From Bugula neritina (taxonomy: Eukaryota > Bryozoa > Gymnolaemata > Cheilostomatida > Bugulidae), in the NCBI GenBank assembly GCA_964035545.1, contig OZ037773.1, positions 2,707,751-2,771,750 of the forward strand: a stretch of DNA of 64,000 bases, in the 5' to 3' direction. The translations under genes and the position numbers were made by a program. Positions 47,856 through 60,975 of this stretch are shown here, one piece after another; position 1 is the stretch's first letter, and each line of letters opens with the position of its first letter. The notes beneath the pieces were generated by a model. It saw only the letters and a program-made list of their open reading frames with translations. It made no database searches and was not told the origin of the DNA.

Positions 47856-49018
47856 CGTGAGAATGTGGTGAGTAAAATAATATTGAGAGGAAAATGTTAA
47901 TCAAACTTTCTGGGTTATTCAAATTAAAATCTCATCAAATGGGGGAAACTTTTTTCCTTTCAATGACGTCCACTTATTGCAACATCAGTTTTGAATGTAA
48001 AACCACATAGTCAAAACTATGATAGGTGACATCAGTGTGTAGTCTGAGTCGGACTATTTCACAGTATAGTAGTCACATCAACTTATGACCGAGATAAGCC
48101 TGCGAATAACGGTCGACGAAAGTATGTGGCTATTAATGCAACTCTAAGCATAGGTTTCAGTTGTCCCCTCATGCAACCCGAAGGGTTAAAGGTCAAAATA
48201 TCACGCCAATGGAGAGCATTGGTGGGCATGCCTTGCTACCTACATGTAGACTCTATTTTCTCTGTAACTTACCAGAGGTGCCGTAGGACCGGTCGAGAGT
48301 TAAAACTCCTCTGCACCCAAATAACTGACTAATTCCTATATTAAAACTCAAATCCCTGAAAACTTGAACTTCAAGATGGTAGCCTTAAAAGGGTAAATTC
48401 GAAAAAACTAAGAAATGAAGTGTTTCTTGTACGTTAAATCATAATATTAGGAGGAATTTTTTTAGGTATATACTATAAAAAATACATTTGATGTCTTGCT
48501 AAATAGTTCCAAGAATGAAGTCAAATTGTTAGCTGAATATAAAAGAAACATAATGATAATGAGACTACAGCTCCTACTTAGTAAAGCAACCAGTCCAGTT
48601 ATTAGTTAGACTACATACACACTATATAATAGTTCAGTATGAAATGCACCTCATCCATGACTAACTGAAATCTGATGGTACAAAATTTACATTAATACTA
48701 AAAATAACAGGCAGACGATCCTAAATATAATGGTTTGCAAATTAACTGGGTATAACCTTAACAAATGTGAATAAATAACAGTATATATAATATATATACA
48801 CACATCATAGAAAAGTTTTTAGCTAACAGTATCCGTAATGGGAGGGGAATATAGCCCATAGTGACTAGTTTCATGTTCTTTCAAGAGCAAGCTTATACAA
48901 TCATTGTGCCAAGACACAAATTGTTTTACAAAATACTATATAAAATCCAATATTAGCAATAATACAAAGCTGGGAAGTATGTCTGCGAATGTGGGAGTTG
49001 ATTGTGGTATATAAGATG
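47856..49018. other. Intergenic, no gene seen
   Basis: Between the SDR start and the DESI2 stop, both minus strand. It contains GAAGGGTTAAAGG...ATATCACGCCAATGG near 48180-48212, a string shared with about 18.42 kb. Confidence 0.4.
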
Positions 49019-51157
49019 CTAGTTATTGCCAGCTGTAGCCTCAGGGTCTGTTTGCTGATCTACAGTATCTTGAAGAGCTACGGGTGTCAACCATTCCTTT
49101 GGTAATGCTCTCTCCACAAAGGGTAGAGTGTCTCCTATGTTAGCCAATCTGTTCACCCACTTAGGTAGCTGCTTTCCGGTGAGAATCTGAAACAGAAATC
49201 ATTGTTAGAGATCAATTGATGAGCACCAGAGAGAGGCTAAAGCAGGAGCGTCCAACCTTTTGGACAGCCCTGGGCTAGAGGATAAATACAGACAGCTTGA
49301 AGTGATTTCTAGAAAAAAAGTTCTTTTACATTATGAAATATAGAAGACAATGCAAAGCCTAGAGTTTTGGTGAATTTATTTGTTGAATATTTCAAATTAA
49401 TCGCACAGTACACCGTCATTGCAAGACACTACATGCCAGGAGCTTCTATTCAAGTCACGTATCAATACAACTGAATGGATTGTTAACTGGTCATGTGACT
49501 TCAATGTAACAGAATAACTATAACTAAAACTGAGCTACAACAGCTCCAAATTTAATAAATTTGGTCATCAAGCAATTTCAAACGTACTTACATTAACTTT
49601 GCTTTAAAAGCAAGCACAATTATTACAAAAAAAACAATTAGTTTCACAAGAAGCTGTATTCTCAAATAACACAGCATTAGAACTTTCAGCATTTACCTCT
49701 ATAAAGGCAGACGTGAAATGATTACAATTTTTCTTGAGCAAGTGATACTGGTCGCCCCTGTACTGGTCACCCAGCTGTTCTATAATTCCTTCTATTTCCG
49801 GTTTGGTTAAGTCAGTGTAACCTATCTCTATTGATTCCCTGCATGCAGAATACATGGCATGTATTCACAATCTTAAGATTATAAATGCATTAGACTACCA
49901 GTTAGTTGTGCAGCAAATAACCGATGATATGACCTAAAATTCAATGAACACTAAGGGAGAAGGTACAAAGCATTATCACTAAGCTATGTATTGCTACACA
50001 TTGCATTACAGAAGCTGTATCACTACTGATTTTATTACTATGAGTTGCTACATGGTGCTATTACATATTGCGTGTTACTACGCTGTGTACTGCAATGTTT
50101 TGCAACATTACATATCGTATGACCGTTTATTGTATTACTATGTACGGCAGTACTTTGCTCTGCACATCACTAAACAGTACATATTACTAGATACTGAGTG
50201 CTATTTTGCTACACTCACTTAAATTTAAAATTTTCTCCTAATTCTTCAGAGTCTTTCGGTGTTATTTCAAATATGCCTGAGAAAGGAAACTGGTGGCCGC
50301 CATATGCATACTCTAAAAAAATGTATATAACATATATATATTTAAATCATCATAATAAAAAACTCACACAAGTTTATAGTCACTATCCCTGTGAGAAAAC
50401 CCCTAACGAAAAGGGTTTTTGTTGAATCGGGCTCAGGACTTATTCAGATGAGGGCACAGGAGCAATTATGACTGGATGCTCTTCCTAACATCACCAATGG
50501 CCTTTTTTGGGGTTCGAAACCATGACTTCGTGCTTACTAGGCAAACACTCTAACCCCTAGACCACGGCTGCTTCTTTATCACCATAGACCAACAGAATTT
50601 ACCAAGACAATTTCACCAAACACTGCTTACTCTTAAAGGACTAGTTTCAATAAGTTCACCAACACCTTACCCACTCCGTTAACTTCAACACCTGTGTGGT
50701 AAACCCCAATACCCAGCTTGGTTGTCCATTCATTTGTCCAATACTGAAAGAGCACAAAAGAGAAAAATGAGCATGCGTAACCAGAGTCCTATTATCAAAC
50801 TGATGGTACTATAAACTGAATAAATTACAGCTAAAAGAAACAGTTTAATCTGTATATAAATACTATGCTGCGCCATAACAGATCCAAAATTTGTTTATAA
50901 TTACAGTTTCAATTACCTCAGTAAATGACAGCAACTGAGAAACACAAAACAAGTATTTCAATTGGCTCTCACAGCTAAAGTACAGATATTGAATTACAGA
51001 TGTTGGCTAATACTAAAATTTATTTTGTTGAATTCACAGCTGAAAGCACTTCGTGAAAAAAATAGTAAAACCTATTTTTTACGTGACAAATAAATGCGTC
51101 TATTGCAAGTAACCTACTAACCATGTCATAGACATGCACTGTCACTTTCGTTGTCAT
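49019..51157 (-). CDS. DESI2: Deubiquitinating/desumoylating PPPDE peptidase, DESI2 type
   Basis: Five exons, 170 residues: 51157-51122, 50743-50671, 50312-50219, 49838-49697, 49186-49019; phases agree. PPPDE-fold cysteine peptidases remove ubiquitin or SUMO. Catalytic His is H28 in GVYHTGVEV and catalytic Cys is C106 in [24 protein letters not shown] after the His and PKWVNRLA followed by LPKEWLTP near the C-terminus match DESI2 closely. Slightly shorter than the vertebrate protein (about 194), mostly in the N-terminus and tail. If exon 4 is not spliced at 49697, the frame stops soon after (49604), so intron retention would give a truncated protein. Confidence 0.88.
49243..49285 (+). mobile_element. 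hAT-like terminal fragment
   Basis: CAGGAGCGTCCAACCTTTTG resembles a hAT (Charlie-type) terminal inverted repeat. Only one end recognised; in a DESI2 intron. Confidence 0.3.
50359..50575 (-). mobile_element. tRNA-derived SINE copy
   Basis: Reverse copy with tail (AGTCACTATCCCTGTGAGAA), internal AACCCCTAACGAAAAGGGTT stem, body ATTATGACTGGATGCTCTTC and head (AGACCACGGCTGCTTC). In a DESI2 intron. Confidence 0.75.
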
Positions 51158-54100
51158 CACCTCAACAGGTGGCTTTGAGTTTTTTGGCCCAATGATGATG
51201 ATTTCCCAAGAAGTCGGAGAGTGTCTATAAATATATTGTGGTTTAATAAATAGAACTTTGAAAATTATGCCTGCATCCATTTACAACATGGCTAGTGGCT
51301 ACACAATCATAGTTTCAGTAAAAAATGATCAATCAAGAATGTCATTTCATTAAAAAATAATGAATGTAGTTTTGAGTTTAGAAAAAAAGGCAATATGTTG
51401 ACAGAACTATTTTTAAAAAAAGATGATCATCAGAATCAACTCATACCACTGGCTGCCTTGGTCAACGTTAATGAAAATTATCAACTAGTAAGTATAGTTT
51501 CAGGCTAATAACGTTATAAACATGCAGTAGTATTTGGCCACGGCTGTCATCAGATTACATGCAAATACATAACACGTAAATTTGTAGCCGAATACATAGC
51601 TATAGAAACTTGTACTTTCAGTTACTATCAACTATAACCAAGACTAACATTACTGGGTTGTTAGTATTAGTACTAAAATAATGCTCCAAGTTTATCAGTT
51701 TGTGAAAGTATAGCATATCAGATTGAACAGATCCGATATAACTTAGGTTGACAGTTTAATATTAATACCAATAGTAAACTATGTAATAGTGAAGTAAGTA
51801 CTAATACTAATATTATTAGTTATTTATATTAACAATAAAGTAGATGCAATACTTACTAGTTTAGTTTTCTTTATTGAGCTTGTCTTATTAAAATAAATAA
51901 TAATTATTATAATACTAATCAATGAAATCATGAACTGATCAGTTAATCACCTAAAGTTGTTTGTAAAATTGGAGTAAATATTGAATTTAACACTCATATT
52001 GGTAATAATTTAATTCTATAGAATGTCATAACTTATAACCGTGATGATGATCATAGAAACAATCGCCATTATTGCTAGTATTAGTGATGGTGAATAATAA
52101 TAGCAATATTTGTATAACAGGCAATCACAAGCAAGCAGATTTACTCCCAGTAATATGAACAGTAGATGTAATACTAATGCAGTACTAGTAATAGCCCATG
52201 TCAATCTCAATATAAATTAAAATAGACAATTCAACAGTGTGAGTGAACTACAGTGTATTGCAATTCAAAACCCAGCAGTCACTAATAGTGAATTTAATAA
52301 TCATAATTATGGCCATAAACAGTGATCATGATGATGATCATCGTCATGGTAAATTAATAAAATTTAACTCACTGTGACATTGGCTACTAGTACTAGTACT
52401 ATTATTACTACAATAGTAACTATTAGACTTAGTATTAGATTTACTTTTAGCATGAAGTTGAACATCATAATGATCATCATTCAACATCCATCCAATTACA
52501 TTCTTGAGCCAAAGCAATTAAGTTTTACTAATTACTGATGAGCCCGTGAGATAAAAGTTAAAGTCAAAGTTTTAAAGCAATTATTATAAGTACTATTACT
52601 ATGAGTATGACTATGTCTATACTATTGTCTATTCAATTGAGTATGAGTATAAATGTACTGACTATCAGTATGAGTGTGACCATCACTATGATACTATCAC
52701 TATAATTCTTATTTTATAACTATAAGCATATGTACAACTGTATAACTATAACTATAGCTATAGATATCACTATTAGTATTGCTATTAGTATTACTATGTC
52801 TATTAATATTAGTACAAATACAAGTATTAGTAATACCGTAAGTGTATTAGTATTACTACTAGTACTACTAGTACTACCAGTACTAGTAGTAATAGTATAA
52901 CTTAACTATAAGTCAAGTATGAGATTAGGTACTAGAGTTTTTCTTTCAACCTCAAGTTTGATCTTTTTTCTCAGCTAAATCTGCTGATAGTAATAATCAC
53001 CTAAGTTTTAATCTCATACACATTACTAATAAATAATAATACTGCTAGTACTACTAGTACTTATACTAGAAGCCGAAGGGCTAGTAGTACGACTAGTACT
53101 AGTAGTATTACTACTATACTAGTATTACTACTAGTACTAGTAGTAGTAGTAGAAGTACTACTACTAGTAATACTACTAGGTCTAGTACCACAACTAGTAG
53201 TACTACTAAAAAACTAGTAGTAGTACTAGCCGTACTAGTACTAATAACTCATCTAGACTCTAGTATACCTATAAGTATATATACTAGTTGAGTAGTAGTA
53301 CTAGCACTAGCAGTAGGAGTATTAGTTATTACTATTACTATTGTAATTATTATTTATAATAATAATAATTAGTAATGTGTGAGATTAAAACCTAGGAGTA
53401 GGTGATCATTAATATCAGCAGATCTAGTTGAGAAAAGAAAACAAACTTGAGGTTGAAAGAAAAACTCTTTCCCATTTAAGTTTGAGGTTTTCAATTTCAA
53501 ACTGAAACTTCAATTTCAACTTCAAGGTCAGTAGTCGTAGAACTAGAACTTGACCCGAGATGTGGTCGTGGACTAGCGAAGAGCTCAATTTCACAATATA
53601 ATTATTAATATATAGCATTAGCAGTTATTATTTTCAGTATTTCTTACTCTCAAATCACTAGGCTTTAAATTGATCTTTAATAGAGCTTATAGTAGCTGTG
53701 TAAACATTAAACTATTACAAGAAAAATATGCTGTCAGCTCCAGAAATAAATAAATTTATGTGTCCGCTACTGTCGCAGTCATCTCCCCATATTGCAGAGA
53801 GCATTACTTTCGCGTTCAACAGAAATGCGATGGCTTACCGTATCCACACATTCTGTGCATTCCAGTTATTAAATTTGATCTAGTGCTGTAAAGGTCAAGA
53901 ATGTTGCCTCTCGACCCCAAACATTTTGATTTTCATGTTTTTTATTTGCTTTTGATTTCGCCTACATATTTCTGAATCTCAATCCATGATTACGTGTATT
54001 GAACCAGTTTCATTGTGCACTAACACCTTGACTTTGTGCAAAAAGAACCATATTTTTAATTTGATTATATCCTGCCAACATTATGATTATAAATATAATG

Positions 54101-54762
54101 ATAACAGATAAGTATAACCATTAAAAATAAATAATTATAATAAAATACTAAATTATTTAGTAAATAGAAAATTATATTTTATATTTATATATAATTATAA
54201 ATATATTATATAATAAAATAAATAAAATATTATTAATATTAATAATTTTAATTGGCTAACTCTAAGGCCAAAGGTTAACGAAGTAATACTAATTGTAAAG
54301 TAGTAACTCAAACTGTAAGTAGAAGTGTTGGTGTAACTGTAAGATTTAGAGTAAGAGTTAGTGTTACTGTTAGACAAGCGTGGTAGCCTATTAGTGTTAG
54401 TATAAGTATTTTTGAATGGTAATACTAATAGTTTAAGTTAGAGTTTGGAAATAGCACTTGATAAAAATATTGATATGAATATGAATATCAAATTGAAATA
54501 CAATATATTTTTATTATTATATAATTCATTAGTAATGATTTTTATTTGCTTACATCTTTTAAAAGTGATACTTGATTAGTAAAACCATAGCATAGGTGTG
54601 TTCTTACTGTAAAGTGTCTACTAGAATCAACTATATGAGCGCAGCCTATGAACTTTAATGTTATATTAACTCATCAAATAATTATCAAATGCTTTACAAG
54701 TGCTTTGAGGATTTCTATTGGATTTTTAAATTATATTTTTAGTATTGAATCCAAGTGAAAAA
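51158..54762. other. Divergent intergenic region between DESI2 and ARL2
   Basis: Holds the promoters of both genes in principle. The middle (51640-53350) is triplet-walk low-complexity DNA. 54100-54260 is AT-rich. An acceptor (TTTTTAG) just before 54743 suggests ARL2 has a 5' UTR intron. No gene recognised. Confidence 0.45.
51640..53350. repeat. ACT/AGT triplet-walk low-complexity region
   Basis: Long runs of ACTAGTACT, AGTATTAC, CTATTAGTATT and similar. Much of it is drawn from a few triplets (ACT, AGT, ATT, TAT) and is locally self-complementary (CTAGTACTAG). Not a simple microsatellite. Confidence 0.75.
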
Positions 54763-57700
54763 ATGGGGCTGCTGACAATTTTAAAGAAAATGAAGCAAAA
54801 AGAAAAGGAAATGCGTCTGCTTATGTTGTAAGTCATTTAAGTTGTATCACTCAAAACCTGAGAGTTTCTCAAGTAGATACAGCCCACTGTATTTTTTACT
54901 ACCATTATAAGTTTTTTTTTAAATTTTAACACTTTACATACCTCAAAAAGCTTTTGCAAAAATATGATGGCTAAGCTCAGTGGTGAATAAGTGTCATCAA
55001 TGATTCAGTGTTGTAACTAGCAGTAAAATGCATTCCACTACGTTCTGGAACTCTATCATTATTATTTTTCATATCAAATGCAAAACAAAATAGCTTAAGT
55101 CATGTAAACTACTGCTACTAGAAATAATTGGGCAGTTTTTTTAAAAGTTTGTATAGTTTTGTTTAGTGTTACGTAATGTGCTGTAGTATAATAAATTATC
55201 ATCTTCATTTATTGATTACTAATAGCAATTTCAAATGATAAAAATTTATAATAATTATATAATACAGCTGAATATTTTGTCGTGTGAGCTTATGGTTGCT
55301 AAATAGTCAGTCAATTAAAAAGTGTTATCAGTTTGTCTAGTTATATCAACCAACTAGTTAGGACTACACATGAGTTCTTTGCATGAAAACTATTTCATTT
55401 TTTGTACAAAACAATGGCATATTAGTCATATAATATGAATCTGTTAGCTTATCAGTTCTTGTAATATCAGCTTCGGTTTTAGTGTTTTATATTCGGATGT
55501 TATCCATATTTTTTACATTGTTTGCTATTTTTTTGGAAACCCAACTTCTATTCTAGCATCACGTGTTCTATCTTTTTAGAGGATTGGATAACGCAGGCAA
55601 AACTACAATTTTGAAGAAATTCAACGGCGAGGATATCAGCACCATATCCCCTACCTTAGGGTTCAACATTAAAACGCTTGAACACAGAGGGTATGTAGGG
55701 TACTAAGTCTATTCCACAAGTTACGTCATTAGTTCTTTGCAAAATGGAAATTCCCTTTCTTAGTTTAAGAATGTAAAAAATGCATTTTGCCCCCACTGGG
55801 ATTCGAACCTGAGACCTACGGCTTGCAAGCAAGTATGCTAACTGTTACACCACGGGTACCACTGTGTAAACTCAACACTACAGAATGAAAGTTTGGTTTG
55901 ATATTATTTTGTGAGTTTTGAGTTCAACCTCTGATGAGTTGACTGATGGACCCAGATAACTCTAGAGTCTAGATGTACCATATCGCTGTAACTCTAGAAT
56001 TCAAGGGTGGGCAACTTCTTTTGCATGAGGGCTAAGTTCAGAGGTCAGCTAAAACAAGGAACCATATGATTATGCACATAATAAATTGTATTATATTGAA
56101 GTAATTTGTCACCAAACCTATGCTGTGCTAATCAGAATGCATATAACATTTTTAGTCATCTTAAGCATTAAAAGGGCTACTGAAAAATAGGCAAAAGGCC
56201 CTGGGGCCCCCAGTTGCCCACCCCTACTATAAATGTGCTGGTACTTTAGATTCAGTCTAAATATCTGGGATGTTGGTGGTCAGAAGTCACTACGTTCTTA
56301 CTGGAAGAACTACTTTGAGTCAACAGACGGTCTGGTGTGGGTGGTAGACAGCGCTGACAAGAGAAGATTGTCAGACTGTAAAGCAGAGCTGCATTCCCTC
56401 CTTCTTGAAGAGGTACACGTGCTGTTCTTTGTTATTAATTCTCTTTTGATGTCATTTTTTTCTCTAAGGAATCCTAATATTCTATATTTTCTAAATTTTC
56501 AAGTTATTAATTTTTAGTTTGACGTCATTTTATTTCCAAAGAATCCTAATACTGGGTATTTTCCATACCGGCTATTAACTTGGGGCACTGTGTCTAAATA
56601 TATAGTAAAAGTTGAGATTTTAGACGTGTTCAGGCATGTCTAGATGTAGCGGGAGTTGAGAGTTTAGACGTGTTCAGACATGTCTAGATGTAGTGGTAGT
56701 TGAGAGTTTAGACGTGTTCAGACATGTCTAGATGTAGTGGTAGTTGAGAGTTTAGACGTGTATAAACATGTACTTGATTTGGCTGCATGAGAGCCAACGC
56801 GAATCCCATTTGAATATTTTTAGATGATCGCCTACTTGAAGTAGTTTGCTAGATTATTAAATATTAAAGTAGCTTAGGTTCCTTGTTATCAACATATGCT
56901 CACTGATCAGTTAGATTATAGTTATAACGCCAATGAAGGGATTTTTAAGCACTTTTTTCCTGAACTTAAATATATTTTTTTCTTGGAATTCCCGTTTCAA
57001 AGTAGTCTTTACAGAAATAGCTGTCTCACCAACATAATATGCAGAAATGCTTCAAAATGGCCTCGTTTTATATATCAAAGCAATGTGTTTGTTCAACATT
57101 TTCTATACAAAAGTCCACTTATTAACTACTGTTTTGAGTTTGTGTGTTATTTTGAATGTAGAGGTTGTCAGGGGCCACTCTTATGGTATTTGCTAATAAA
57201 CAAGATTTGCCTGGTGCATTGTCAGCCACTGAAATCAAACAGGTTGGTTTATATACATCGTGAGTGCAGTAGCTAGTTTATAACATGCTTATAACTCGTA
57301 GCATGCTTATAACTCTTAACATGCTTATCCTACAAAATCTAAGACCATAAATCAACTATTAGTTATAATTATTTATAATATTATTCAGTTTGTGGAGTTG
57401 TTTTTCCAACTGCTGTTGAATTAATAATTAGCTGTACATATTTTTCGGTTATTACAATAAATCCTAAATATCTTATTTTACATGATAGTCATTAGGTAAT
57501 AAAACTAACAGTAGTTAGAGTAACTTATAACCAGTTAATTTAATTCTGTGGTAGAGGTCTTTAAAAATCAAACAAGATAAAGCTTAGCTGAATCCTTGTT
57601 GAGGAATTTAGAAGTAATGGCTCTTTAGTACTTCGTCTGATACTTACTAAGCAATAATTCAATACCCACATATTTGGATGTGTAGTGATACTCACCCCCT

Positions 57701-57886
57701 CCCCCCCCCCCCGCCACTTGGTTGTATGTTTGATTGCATTTTATTTTCCAGATATTAGAACTGGACAGCATAACGACACATCATTGGTTAATTCTGGGGT
57801 GTAGCGCTGTAACCGGTGATAATCTACTCGAAGGTGTTGATTGGACGATTGATGACATAGCGTCGAGGATCTTCACTGCTGACTAG
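54763..57886 (+). CDS. ARL2: ADP-ribosylation factor-like GTPase ARL2
   Basis: Five exons, 184 residues, the standard ARL2 length: 54763-54827, 55580-55690, 56250-56412, 57162-57242, 57752-57886; phases agree. ARL2 binds tubulin cofactor D and PDE-delta/UNC119-type carriers and works in tubulin folding, lipid-cargo release and mitochondria. Landmarks: Gly2 in [12 protein letters not shown]-loop GLDNAGKT (23-30), switch I Thr in [17 protein letters not shown] (65-70) with the GTPase Gln, NKQD (125-128), and CSA (157-159) for guanine recognition. N-terminal helix [13 protein letters not shown] is ARL2-like. A 44-bp tandem repeat lies in intron 3, and a hAT-like element and a tRNA-like repeat lie in intron 2. 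Confidence 0.92.
55765..55877 (-). repeat. tRNA-like repeat, second copy
   Basis: Reverse-strand relative of 4826-4933 with the same A box (TGGTGTAACAGTTAGCA) and B box (GGTTCGAATCC) and shared flanks. In ARL2 intron 2. Confidence 0.55.
56002..56226. mobile_element. hAT-like MITE
   Basis: Ends CAAGGGTGGGCAAC and GTTGCCCACCCCTA are inverted repeats of hAT (Charlie-like) type. No ORF, 225 bp. Flanks CTAGAATT and CTATAAAT may be a decayed 8-bp target duplication. Internal homology (GTAATTTGTCACCAA, AACATTTTTAGTCATCTTAAG) to 62424-62581. Confidence 0.6.
56610..56775. repeat. 44-bp tandem repeat in ARL2 intron 3
   Basis: Four copies of a unit containing GTTGAGAGTTTAGACGTGTT and CAGACATGTCTAGATGTAG. 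The inner ACATGTCTAGATGT parts are partly palindromic. Confidence 0.88.
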
Positions 57887-58341
57887 TCAATTTTTCTAAC
57901 TCAATTCAATCATTCTGTTATTTATTATACTTTCCTAACTAGCGCTTAAAATATTTGTGATTTGCATTCTCTCTTTCTTTTATGTGAATATTTTTTTATT
58001 TCATAAAATAATTAAATTTCAGCAAATTTCATGTGTCTATTCTTTTTAACAAGTTTAATTGCTGAAGTTTGCTTCCTCATATAATATTGCAAGCTGATAT
58101 ATAATATTACATCGTAGTATATAATATTACATGCTAATATATAATATTACATGGTAGTATATATAATTTCAAATAATAATATTTTGCATGATGTCGAATG
58201 AGTCATAGGTAGGCTTGTGTCTAAGAATACTTTATTGAATATTAATTCTTGTAATCGATGTTGTAAAACATTCTTATTTGTCAGCTTTTATATCTCACAA
58301 GTCTGATAGTGTTTCCACATAGATGGCTGACATACCGATTA

Positions 58342-58415
<74 letters not shown>

Positions 58416-58495
58416 TTTTATACAATCATTGACAAATATTAATCAACTTATAGAAATTATCAATATAATTCTTGTACTAATAACATATATTCATA
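57887..58495. other. Convergent intergenic interval with repeats
   Basis: Contains about four 24-bp units of TATATAATATTACAT (58088-58160) and a (TA)n at 58345-58411. No gene. Confidence 0.5.
58345..58411. repeat. (TA)n microsatellite
   Basis: Uninterrupted TA run. Confidence 0.95.
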
Positions 58496-59335
58496 TTACA
58501 CTAGTCCTGAGATTTCCTCAGTCTTCTCATCAGTTAATATAAAACTATTGCTTTCTTTTTTGGAGTTATCTTCACTTAGTGAGTTGTTTTCCTTCATTTC
58601 TGCTGCTGTGTTAGCATTGGAGTCATTGGTCTGCTCTTTAACTGCAGAAAGCTTCTGATTCATCATTTGAGTAACCAGTGAGGCAAAGTCTGTTTTACTA
58701 GAATTATTGGAAGTTGGCCGCCCCTTACTTCCATTCGGCCTGAGTTCATTAACCTGTTTGGGATTGGTGGGTAAGCCCGCTGTAGCAAGAAGCAAATCAG
58801 AACATTCCCCAGTCAAGGCGTATTTGGCTAGATCACTGACCGTGTCGTCCTCGTAAAGCCGCTCATAGCTGGCGCTATCTGATTGATGGATAACTATGTC
58901 CTTATCTCCCAGTACCTGAATGCTAAATGTACCATCTCTCTTCATATGAACCTAATAATATATATGGGATAGGTTCTATAGGTCAGACAGGTTATGTAGA
59001 TGGTACAGGTAATGCAGATGGAACAGATAATATAGGTTAAAGCCTAGGTATGATAAGAGGTAATACTCATGAGACAGGTAATGCTGCCTTCCTCTCACAT
59101 TAAGTTTTGAACAAATACCTTTTAGATTCAAATAATATGTATTGCAGTAATGGTAGGTCTAGCTATTGCTGGATCATGTGCTGTTTTCTGCTTATGAAGG
59201 CACTACCATAGTTACAGTTGATACGTTAGAGTTATTCTCTCATAAATGGGCTGAAAGCAATATACAGTTACTCGTTTCAACATGCGGTTTTCACTAGGCT
59301 TCCCCACTTACCTCTTCTTTGACCTTGACAGCCAT
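58496..59335 (-). CDS. Unrecognised protein, two 3' exons
   Basis: Exons 59335-59312 (24 bases, preceded by a pyrimidine-rich acceptor and read MAVKVKEE) and 58951-58496 (151 codons and stop), joined in phase 0. If ATG 59335 is the start, the protein has 159 residues. The front half looks folded (TFSIQVLGDKDIVIHQ, then SASYERLYEDDTVSDLAKYALTG split as SASYERLYEDD and TVSDLAKYAL); the rest is polar and probably disordered (Asn/Ser/Glu/Lys-rich). I do not recognise the family. The upstream exon at 60501-60648 ends in phase 1 and does not join directly, so either an exon is missing between them or there are two genes. Confidence 0.5.
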
Positions 59336-59559
59336 CTGGCAGCAGACCGGCAGCGACAAAATACAAATAAGTATTTCTAATCCAGAGCTAGCTACAATAG
59401 AGTATCAAATATTAAATATGAGAAGCGGAATCAAAGGAGTATGTCTTAAACCTGCTCATCATAATAAATATTCGCTAAATAATTTAGATATGACGACTGA
59501 TGAATCAAGATATTGACAGTGTGCTGTAAGCCACGGTTCTAATAACTGACAATATAAAA

Positions 59560-59771
59560 AATTCACGCAATTTCATAGTCACCATCCATGGTAGAAGCCC
59601 CTGATGGAAAGGGCTTTTTAAAGTTAGCTAAAGATTTATTCAGATAGGGCGCAGGAGCAATTATGACTGGATGCTCTTCTTAACACCACCAATGGCCTTT
59701 ACTGGGGTTTGAACCCACGACTTGGTGCTTACTAAGCCATGCGCTCTAACCTCTAGACCACAGCTACTCCC
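59560..59771 (-). mobile_element. tRNA-derived SINE copy
   Basis: Reverse copy with tail (ATAGTCACCATCCATGGTAG), body (ATTATGACTGGATGCTCTTC) and head (TAGACCACAGCTACTCCC). Confidence 0.72.
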
Positions 59772-60500
59772 TATATTAACTCCTAATAACTAACGGTATA
59801 GTAGGGAAAAAATAGTGTCACACTGTCACTGAATATCAAATAGCCTGCTTATCAACACTGTTCTGTACTCTAAGACACTCCCTGTGAGCTTTTCTCAATC
59901 CTACTACATACTCTTCACAAAAGACCGGTATCCGCTCATTTATGCAAAGTGGCATCCCTAATTAATTTTTCAGCTTCACCAGACACTAACCCATTTAACT
60001 TTGCTAAACTTTTGTTTCTAAGTCCCAATAGGCACAATGCTGTGAACTACCAATTCAAACCATGCCTATAAAGATGTCACCATGCTTAGTATACGTAACC
60101 AGTAACATATTATATTAACATTACCCAAGGCTGTTACTAAATGAGTCGGCCTTTATAGCTATTCATGCCACATTCAGTTTGAGTAAAATGAAAAATTTTA
60201 TAAGATTTTGCTGGCAAGTAAAAGTTGTCAATAATTTCATATAAACATATTACAGGTATAATTAATATAATAACAAGGCATAGATACACTGCACTTCCAT
60301 ACAGTTACATGTAAATAATGCAGTGATTATTAAAATCACAATTTATACACAAATTAATGCAGTAGTGCATGTGGGCTGTGTGCATTCAGGAGGTTGCATT
60401 AATTACATGTATGAATACATATACAGTGTTACTAAATAACCTGTAGAAAGTACCTTTACAAATTGTGACATACACTATAGAAGGAGTTATATCCACTTAC

Positions 60501-60648
60501 CCATAGCTAGTATAACGTTATAGTCGAGCTCGTCTTGCTTGTAAGTTGCTCCGTCTGATAAATGAGTGACAAGACCTCGTCTTAGAAGCTGTATGCAGAC
60601 GACTCCAACTACAGTGGAGACCACACACAGAGCTCCTAAACACATGAC
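60501..60648 (-). CDS. Exon with a membrane anchor, gene unrecognised
   Basis: One exon between a good acceptor (CTGTTATAG) and donor (GTAAGTGG). Only one frame is open. It has an ATG at 60645 followed by a hydrophobic segment (LGALCVVSTVVGVVCIQLL) and LLRRGLVTHLSDGATYK. This looks like a signal anchor followed by a cytosolic or lumenal start. It could be the 5' coding exon of the gene at 58496-59335 if a linking exon exists. Confidence 0.45.
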
Positions 60649-60676
60649 CTATAACAGAATATGTGATTTGCAAGGA

Positions 60677-60883
60677 GCAGCCGTGGTCTAGGGGTTAGAG
60701 TATTAGGCTTAGTAAACTCGAAGTCATGAGTTCAACCCCAGTAAAAACTATTGGTGATTTTAGAAAGAACATCCAGTCATAGTTGCTTCTGTGCCACATA
60801 TGGATAAGTCCTTAGCTCGCTTTAAAAAAACCATTTCCATCAAAGGTTCTTACAGAGATAGTGACTATAAACTTGGGTGAGTT
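60677..60883 (+). mobile_element. tRNA-derived SINE copy
   Basis: Head GGAGCAGCCGTGGTCTAGG, B box degenerate (GAGTTCAACCCC), tail AGAGATAGTGACTATAAACT. Confidence 0.72.
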
Positions 60884-60909
60884 CTTTTATAGCAGCACGA
60901 TTTGTGTCA

Positions 60910-60945
60910 TGTCTTATTTTAGGAGTATACTCCTAAAATAAGACA
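60910..60945. repeat. Perfect 36-bp palindrome between two inverted SINEs
   Basis: TGTCTTATTTTAGGAGTA followed by its exact reverse complement, centred between 60927 and 60928. Confidence 0.95.
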
Positions 60946-60975
60946 CCATCTCTGTGACTTTGGTGACTTAAACTC

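Noticed and set aside
49604-49696. Coding extension of DESI2 exon 4 to a stop at 49604
   Set aside because: A good donor at 49697 and an in-phase final exon restoring the conserved DESI2 C-terminus are better supported.
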